A stretch of 10,223 nucleotides of DNA from Rhodospirillales bacterium (GTDB lineage Bacteria > Pseudomonadota > Alphaproteobacteria > Acetobacterales > Acetobacteraceae). Under the pieces are notes generated by a model. It had not been told where the DNA came from and ran no database searches. It saw only the letters and a program-made list of their open reading frames with translations. The stretch spans positions 1 to 10,223 of the forward strand of contig CAHJXG010000506.1 of the NCBI GenBank assembly GCA_903644035.1, written 5' to 3'. The position numbers and the translations under genes were made by a program. Of this stretch, positions 5,417-10,223 are shown piece after piece. Numbering within the stretch: position 1 is the stretch's first letter; every line of letters starts with the position of its first letter.

Positions 5417-5890
5417 ATGACAAACGATGCCTTTCACCAGGCCGTCGTGGGCGGCTTCAGCTTCAACAGCGTGGTGACGGCGGACGGTCCCGCCATCGTG
5501 GGCCACACAACCCGCGAGGGCGCGTATGCTGGAGGGGTGGCCTTGGTGGTGTCGGGGTTGCGCCGGTTCGTCCCATCGCACTTTGGCAAGGGTCCCGGAC
5601 CCTGGGACTGGTACATCGTCAATTACCAGTTCGAGGCCAGGGTGCATCTGGACGGCTTCACGGCGGAGCAGGTGCGTCGGATGCGCGCAGAGTTCGGGCT
5701 GCTGCCCATCGATGAGCAGAACCGGCCGGAGAGCGCGGCCCAGGCGTTCTACGGCTCGCGAGCCTGGGCCGGCCTGGTGCGCTGGGTCGGGCAGCACCCG
5801 CGCGTGGCCAAGCGCATGTCGCGCTTCGACACCTACCTGCCGGGATGGCACGACCGTGCCTGCGCCGTGCTGCGCCAGCCGGCGCCATGA
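5417..5890 (+). CDS. hypothetical protein, unknown family
   Basis: This 157-residue soluble-looking protein has good codon statistics. It has no signal peptide, membrane segment or catalytic motif that I recognise. Notable segments are GPWDWYIVNYQFEARVHLDGF (the central part, about 62-80) and the Arg/Trp-rich C-terminal third, with RAWAGLVRWVGQHPRV and a YLPGWHDRAC motif. GAGG lies 6 bases ahead of ATG 5417. It stands alone, downstream of a small unknown gene and convergent with the defence cassette. The 163-base gap to the next gene (5891-6053) shows only a weak imperfect hairpin (TCAGGCC / GGGCTGA). Confidence 0.75.
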   Translation: MTNDAFHQAVVGGFSFNSVVTADGPAIVGHTTREGAYAGGVALVVSGLRRFVPSHFGKGPGPWDWYIVNYQFEARVHLDGFTAEQVRRMRAEFGLLPIDEQNRPESAAQAFYGSRAWAGLVRWVGQHPRVAKRMSRFDTYLPGWHDRACAVLRQPAP

Positions 5891-6053
5891 CGTGTCATGT
5901 GGCAGCCCGCGTGGTCCACGGCGACGGGACCAGGAAGACGGCTCAGGCCCTCGGGCTGACAAGGCGCACGCCACACTCCTGGAAACTGCCAGCCCGCGAG
6001 CAGAGGTGATTGGGGGAGGGCATGGCAAGGCCGACTGCGACGCCAAGGCTGGC

Positions 6054-7241
6054 CTAGCTCGCCTTGGCATCGCTTTGCTGAATGGCAGTGATGAAGCCGC
6101 GCATAATGGGCGGCCACCGGTCAAGGCGGTCGAGCACCGCGCCGAGGCGCAGCGGTTTGCTGTCCTTGTAGAGGCTCCACCCATTGCCGTTCGGCAAGGC
6201 GTGGGTATCGCATCCGAACGCCGCGGCGAGGTCCTCCACGTATCTCTTGGCCAAGTCCTTGGGCGCGTTCCAGGCAGCCGCGTCCACCCACAGGGACACG
6301 TTTTTGAAAATGTAACCCAAGTTCACCGGCTTGTGGTCTGACCGCTGCCACTTCAGGTTCAGTGATTTCAGGAACTCTGGATACACCCCCAACGGCTCCA
6401 CCGCCGCGATCAGCGCTTCCAGCGCGGCGCGCGCGCCTGGCATCTTAGCTTCCAGCGCCTGCCAGTAGGCGTCGGTGCTGAGCGTTTCGGGAACGACCGG
6501 CCGCACCTCTTTTACGGCAGCACCCGTGCCGGTGATCTCGACAACCGTGCGCTGCACGATGGCCGTCTTGGCCAGCGTGCGCGGGCGCACCAGGTAATGG
6601 CCCTCCTCCGGCATCTGGAACACCCCCAGTTCGACCAGTGCCAGCGTGAAGCCGAACCGGGCGTGGGCGTGCAGCCCGTCCAGCAGGCTTTCCACGTCGC
6701 TGCGAATGCCATCGCCGGCGATCAGGACGAGGGCACGGCCGCAACGCAGTTTCCGGGTCACGGCATCAACAAAGGCCGCCTCGCCCAACTTCTCCGCCTC
6801 CGGCAGCGCGGCATAAAGCGACGCCGGCTTCGGCCCGGGCGCGAACGTGCCGCACAGGGCCGCCCGCTCAAACGCCTCGTAGGTCATGCCGAACAGGCAT
6901 GTCGCGTAGTCCAGCGCCTGCGCCAGCACCTTGCGCCGTGCCTCGGGATTGCGGAACAGCTTGGTTTCCACAATGGCAATGTCGCCCGCCCCGGTCATGA
7001 GCAGGTTGTCCAGGTAGCCCTTCGGAGTGGGCATTTCCCGGCAGATGGCGGCAAAGGGGTCCAGCCCCGGCTCGATGTCCGCGATGGGCAGGCAAGCGGG
7101 GTGGTCGTGGATAAGGCGCTGCAGCCAGGCCTCGTCGAACTCGCCCGTGCCCTGTAGCGTCAACGGCACGCGCTCCAGCGCTTGGGACCCTGCCGGGCCG
7201 ACAAGCAGGGGCACGCCGGTCAGGAGCGGGTCAATAATCAT
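6054..7241 (-). CDS. PD-(D/E)xK nuclease-like protein
   Basis: This 395-residue protein has an N-terminal region with the hallmarks of the PD-(D/E)xK nuclease fold. WLQRLIHDHP (39-48) is like the leading helix of NucS/Shedu-type enzymes. Then come Asp78 in YLDNLL, a strand carrying Glu92-Thr-Lys94 (GDIAIVETKL), and Gln108 in AQALDYA. The NPEARRKVLAQALDYA continuation is a pattern I associate with nuclease-like proteins of mobile and defence loci. The C-terminal 250 residues are unassigned; a second alpha/beta section around 165-230 is followed by a C-terminal part with conserved-looking Trp residues. ATG 7241 is preferred; GTG 7253 is in frame and also possible. The gene starts 37 bases after the type ISP gene on the same strand, so it is probably co-transcribed and may be its partner. 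Substrate (DNA ends, modified DNA or foreign DNA) is not inferable. Confidence 0.75.
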   Translation of the reverse strand: MIIDPLLTGVPLLVGPAGSQALERVPLTLQGTGEFDEAWLQRLIHDHPACLPIADIEPGLDPFAAICREMPTPKGYLDNLLMTGAGDIAIVETKLFRNPEARRKVLAQALDYATCLFGMTYEAFERAALCGTFAPGPKPASLYAALPEAEKLGEAAFVDAVTRKLRCGRALVLIAGDGIRSDVESLLDGLHAHARFGFTLALVELGVFQMPEEGHYLVRPRTLAKTAIVQRTVVEITGTGAAVKEVRPVVPETLSTDAYWQALEAKMPGARAALEALIAAVEPLGVYPEFLKSLNLKWQRSDHKPVNLGYIFKNVSLWVDAAAWNAPKDLAKRYVEDLAAAFGCDTHALPNGNGWSLYKDSKPLRLGAVLDRLDRWPPIMRGFITAIQQSDAKAS

Positions 7242-7278
7242 CCCAGGTCCCACTCTGCCGGCAAGGCATCACGCGCTG

Positions 7279-10223
7279 TCACTCTGCGGCTTTGAGGATG
7301 GTTTCGACCGCATCAGGTTCGTGCACGTCAGCATTGGACATGATATCGAGCGGCGGAAGCGAGCGCACGATCTCCATGGTGCGAAGGCTGACGGTGATCA
7401 CCTGGCAGAACAGCTTGAAGGGGTATGCCGGGTCTTCCATCGTCTCATTGGCAAAGGCATTGGCGTCCGACACGATGCCGCTGTCCTTGTCGGTTTTGAT
7501 GCCTTGGCGCTCCATGACCCAGACCAGCGCCGGCTTCCCGTTTACAACGTAGTCGTAGGCGTGCGCCGGGATGCCGGTGATGGTGATGTTGCGGTTGTAG
7601 ATGACGGTTGTGCGGTCGTGCTTGCCCCCGAACCTCATCTTCTCGACGCGGTAGAACCGCACCGGGTCGGCGATGTGCGCCAGCCGCAAGTCCCCTTGCG
7701 CGACGGTAACGGGATACGGTTCCACGTTCTCAAAGCCGCAATGGAAATCCGCAAGCTCCTGCCCTGCGCTGACGAAGGCCCAGAAGTCCTCCGCCCGTTT
7801 CACAGCGGGGATGCGGGGCAGCTCTTTGCTCAGGTTGTCGGCGAAGCGTTCCCGGTAGTCCGACGAGTGCAGAAGGCCGTACACGTAGTCGAACAGGTCA
7901 TCCTTGGTGATCTCCTCTCCGGGGTATGCTGCTTGGAAATGGAGCAGGCCGGCATCGGTAATGGCGTCGCGGCGCTGAAGCACGCCAGCTCCTGCCGCCG
8001 GGTCTTCGCTCCCGAAAGCAAATCCGTTCGCGGGTTCATCACCCGTTTTTTCGTAAATCCACCGTGGGAAGCATTGGGTCCCGCCATCGGTCTGAAGTTC
8101 TGGTATCGAGCTGATCATCAAAGCGAATTGGCTACCAGCCGGCGAGCGCTGCTTGATCGTGATCAGTCGGTTTTCTTTGCTAGGGCCGTCCATGGGGAAG
8201 ATGCGTGGCATCTGGTAAACCATCTCGTTGAGACGGCGGTCGTAGTAGAGCCACTGTCGCGTGAAGGGCCGGTATAGGCTTGGTGTCAGGCGAGCGTCAC
8301 TGAAAGCAAGAGACTTGCCCCTGGCGAGGTCGGCCTTGAGCGCGCGGGTCCAGCTTATGCGTTTCGGGTCAGTGTCAACGAAATCGTCGGCCAGGTCGCC
8401 CCGTGCCCGGCGGTCAGCGTAGGGGTAAGCCGCATTCAAGCGTTCCAACTCGCCATTGTAGGCGTCGATCATGACTTCCATGTTCGAGCCCAAGTCTTCC
8501 CGGCTTGGATTGAAGCACCAAGCATCGCGTTGCGTTTTGACGCCGCTGGAGTAGTTCTCGAAGAGTGTGACTTGAGCGGCCCCGCCCTTGGCGCCGAGCG
8601 GCATGAATGCCCCAAAGCTGGCGTCGCGCTGGCCCAACCAGTCGCCGTGCATGTCGGGCGTGATCGTCTGCCATTTTCTTTCCTGTTCGATGCCGCCGAT
8701 GCTGCCGAAGCGGCTGACGATGGCCAGCTTCTCGTCCCGGTCCAGGTAATCGCCAATGTCGTGGAAGCGGATCACGCCCTGCTGGACTGCATCAGGGTTC
8801 TTGACCAGCAGCGTGACTGCCACCGAAGCGCGGGTACCTTGGCCGAAAACGTTGTCCTTTTCTTTTCGGCGACGCTCACCAAGCGTCCGTGCATCACCTC
8901 TCAAGTGGAAAACGTGGATGCTTGAGAACTCCTGGGCAAAGCACAGTCGGATACCATCGGCCGCGTTGCCGTCCACCCAGCCGCCGTTGGTTACGAACCC
9001 GATGATGCCATGCTCCCCAACGCGGTCGCTGGCCCACCGGAGCGCCTGTATGTAGCTGTTATATAGCCCGTTCTTGTTGGTGGCGCTGCTCGCCGCCGCG
9101 TAGGTGTCGGCGATGCGCTGGTTCAGCTTCGGGTAATCGACGTTGGCGGCGTTGTCGTTCGCGCTGCCCTGCCCCGCCGAGTATGGCGGGTTGCCGAAGG
9201 TGACGCGGATCGGCTGTTTCCTTTGCCGCGTGCGGCGGGCGCCGTTGTCCGCCATCAGCCCGCTCATCAGGTCGCGGTCCTGCTCGTAAAGCTGGAAGGT
9301 GTCGGTGAGGCAAATGCCCTCGAACGGCACGTACTCGCCGCCGGCCAGCGCGTGGTACACCGCCTCAATGTTGATGGCGGCGATGTAATAGGCGAGCAGC
9401 ACGATCTCGTTGGCGTGGATCTCGTGCCGGTATTTGTGCGCCAGTTCCTCCGGGCTGATCAGCCCGGATTGCAGCAGGCGGGTGATGAAGGTCCCGGTGC
9501 CGACGAAGGGGTCGATGATGTGGACGCCCCGGCTGCCGAGCGTCTGGCCGAACTCGCTGCGCAGCAGCTCGTCCACCGAGCGGATGATGAAGTCCACGAT
9601 CTCCACCGGCGTATAGACGATGCCCAGCCGGTCGCGGAGCTTCGGGAAGGCGGAGCTGAAGAACGTGTCGTAGAGTTCGACGACGATCTTCTGCTTTCCG
9701 ACCGCGTCCTCAATGCCCACCGCACGGGTCCTCACGCTGTCGTAGAAGCTTCGGAGCGCCTGCGCCTCCTTCTCCAAATGTTGGCGGTCGAGCACGTCGA
9801 GTACGCCCTGGAGGGCGCGGCTGACCGGGTTGTTGGCAGCGAAGCTGTAGCCCTCGAACAGCGCCTCGAACACCGGGCGGGTAATGAGGTGCTGGGCCAG
9901 CATCTCGACCGCCTCCTCGGACGTGATCGCGTCGTTGAGGTCGCCGCGGATCTCGGCCAGAAAGCGGTCGAACGCTTCCTCCTCCTCGCTGCCGGCGATC
10001 CCGACCGCGACCTTGATGCGGGTGATATGCACCTCGGCGATGCGCGCCACATCGCGCGCCCACTGCTCCCAGTAGGTCCGGGTGCCGCACTTCTTGACGA
10101 TCCGCGCCAGGATCGCCCGGGCGAAGTCGTCGAACTGGAACTGCTGCTGCACGGCCGCCGCCTGCGGCCGGCGCGGCTCGTCGCCCGGCTCGTGGTCGCC
10201 CGCGCCGCCGCCCTGGCCGAGCG
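7279..10223 (-). CDS. type ISP restriction-modification enzyme, C-terminal part
   Basis: Single-chain type ISP enzymes (LlaGI/LlaBIII type) combine an Mrr-like nuclease, a superfamily 2 helicase, an adenine methyltransferase and a target-recognition domain. About 980 residues are visible here. Numbered from the in-frame GTG at 10152, a helical spacer (about 10-180) precedes VYTPVEIVDFIIRSVDELLR. Methyltransferase motif I is Asp214-Pro-Phe-Val-Gly-Thr-Gly-Thr-Phe, and motif IV is Asn321-Pro-Pro-Tyr. The C-terminal half, about 400-957, is the target-recognition region. The frame stays open for 23 codons upstream of that GTG to the right edge with a hydrophilic, coding-like linker, so GTG 10152 is not the true start; the nuclease-helicase part should lie outside the window. 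No internal stop or frameshift is seen. If complete, the enzyme would methylate one strand of an asymmetric site and cut unmodified DNA after translocation. The family call is from recall. Confidence 0.88.
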   Translation of the reverse strand, partial: LGQGGGAGDHEPGDEPRRPQAAAVQQQFQFDDFARAILARIVKKCGTRTYWEQWARDVARIAEVHITRIKVAVGIAGSEEEEAFDRFLAEIRGDLNDAITSEEAVEMLAQHLITRPVFEALFEGYSFAANNPVSRALQGVLDVLDRQHLEKEAQALRSFYDSVRTRAVGIEDAVGKQKIVVELYDTFFSSAFPKLRDRLGIVYTPVEIVDFIIRSVDELLRSEFGQTLGSRGVHIIDPFVGTGTFITRLLQSGLISPEELAHKYRHEIHANEIVLLAYYIAAINIEAVYHALAGGEYVPFEGICLTDTFQLYEQDRDLMSGLMADNGARRTRQRKQPIRVTFGNPPYSAGQGSANDNAANVDYPKLNQRIADTYAAASSATNKNGLYNSYIQALRWASDRVGEHGIIGFVTNGGWVDGNAADGIRLCFAQEFSSIHVFHLRGDARTLGERRRKEKDNVFGQGTRASVAVTLLVKNPDAVQQGVIRFHDIGDYLDRDEKLAIVSRFGSIGGIEQERKWQTITPDMHGDWLGQRDASFGAFMPLGAKGGAAQVTLFENYSSGVKTQRDAWCFNPSREDLGSNMEVMIDAYNGELERLNAAYPYADRRARGDLADDFVDTDPKRISWTRALKADLARGKSLAFSDARLTPSLYRPFTRQWLYYDRRLNEMVYQMPRIFPMDGPSKENRLITIKQRSPAGSQFALMISSIPELQTDGGTQCFPRWIYEKTGDEPANGFAFGSEDPAAGAGVLQRRDAITDAGLLHFQAAYPGEEITKDDLFDYVYGLLHSSDYRERFADNLSKELPRIPAVKRAEDFWAFVSAGQELADFHCGFENVEPYPVTVAQGDLRLAHIADPVRFYRVEKMRFGGKHDRTTVIYNRNITITGIPAHAYDYVVNGKPALVWVMERQGIKTDKDSGIVSDANAFANETMEDPAYPFKLFCQVITVSLRTMEIVRSLPPLDIMSNADVHEPDAVETILKAAE

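Noticed and set aside
5375..6184. Minus-strand ORF of 269 codons over the hypothetical gene and the following gap
   Set aside because: It is antisense to the better-supported 5417-5890 gene, has no ribosome-binding site, and shows no recognisable motif.
7027..8277. Plus-strand ORF of 416 codons opposite the defence genes
   Set aside because: It spans two well-supported minus-strand genes antisense and reads as a complement shadow rich in His, Val, Gly and Arg.

Overview
The window is GC-rich DNA (roughly two thirds G+C by eye, with a strong G/C bias at third codon positions). It looks like a conjugative or mobilisable plasmid, or an integrative element, of a high-GC Proteobacterium (beta- or gammaproteobacterial in style). 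I saw no rRNA, tRNA, transposase, integrase or CRISPR array. The host genus cannot be named from this sequence.

Layout from left to right. At the left edge a minus-strand reading frame with good codon statistics runs off the window. Divergent from it is a plus-strand pair: a ParA/MinD-superfamily ATPase of the TraL/StbB sort (314-1258), then a small three-helix membrane protein (1276-1860). A plus-strand SprT-like zinc-metallopeptidase-fold protein (1985-2692) follows, and its catalytic HExxH motif has become RExxH.

From 4749 down to 2733 lies a compact minus-strand operon. It holds parA (small type Ib ParA), a ribbon-helix-helix centromere-binding protein, a periplasmic protein whose start overlaps the ribbon-helix-helix gene, and a small lipoprotein. 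The junction between parA and the ribbon-helix-helix gene carries a diverged tandem duplication of about 168/169 bp. It leaves a chimeric 51-codon reading frame between the two genes.

Two plus-strand small genes of unknown function follow (5023-5244 and 5417-5890). The right-hand 4.2 kb is a minus-strand defence cassette. It comprises the C-terminal two thirds or so of a large single-chain type ISP restriction-modification enzyme (methyltransferase and target-recognition parts visible, the rest off the right edge), followed after a short gap by a PD-(D/E)xK nuclease-like protein.

Taken together this is an accessory region: a maintenance module (partition), probable transfer or stability genes, envelope proteins that could serve surface exclusion, and a restriction cassette. 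The best candidates for something undescribed are the type ISP enzyme paired with a separate PD-(D/E)xK protein, the duplicated par junction, and the SprT-like protein that has lost a catalytic ligand.
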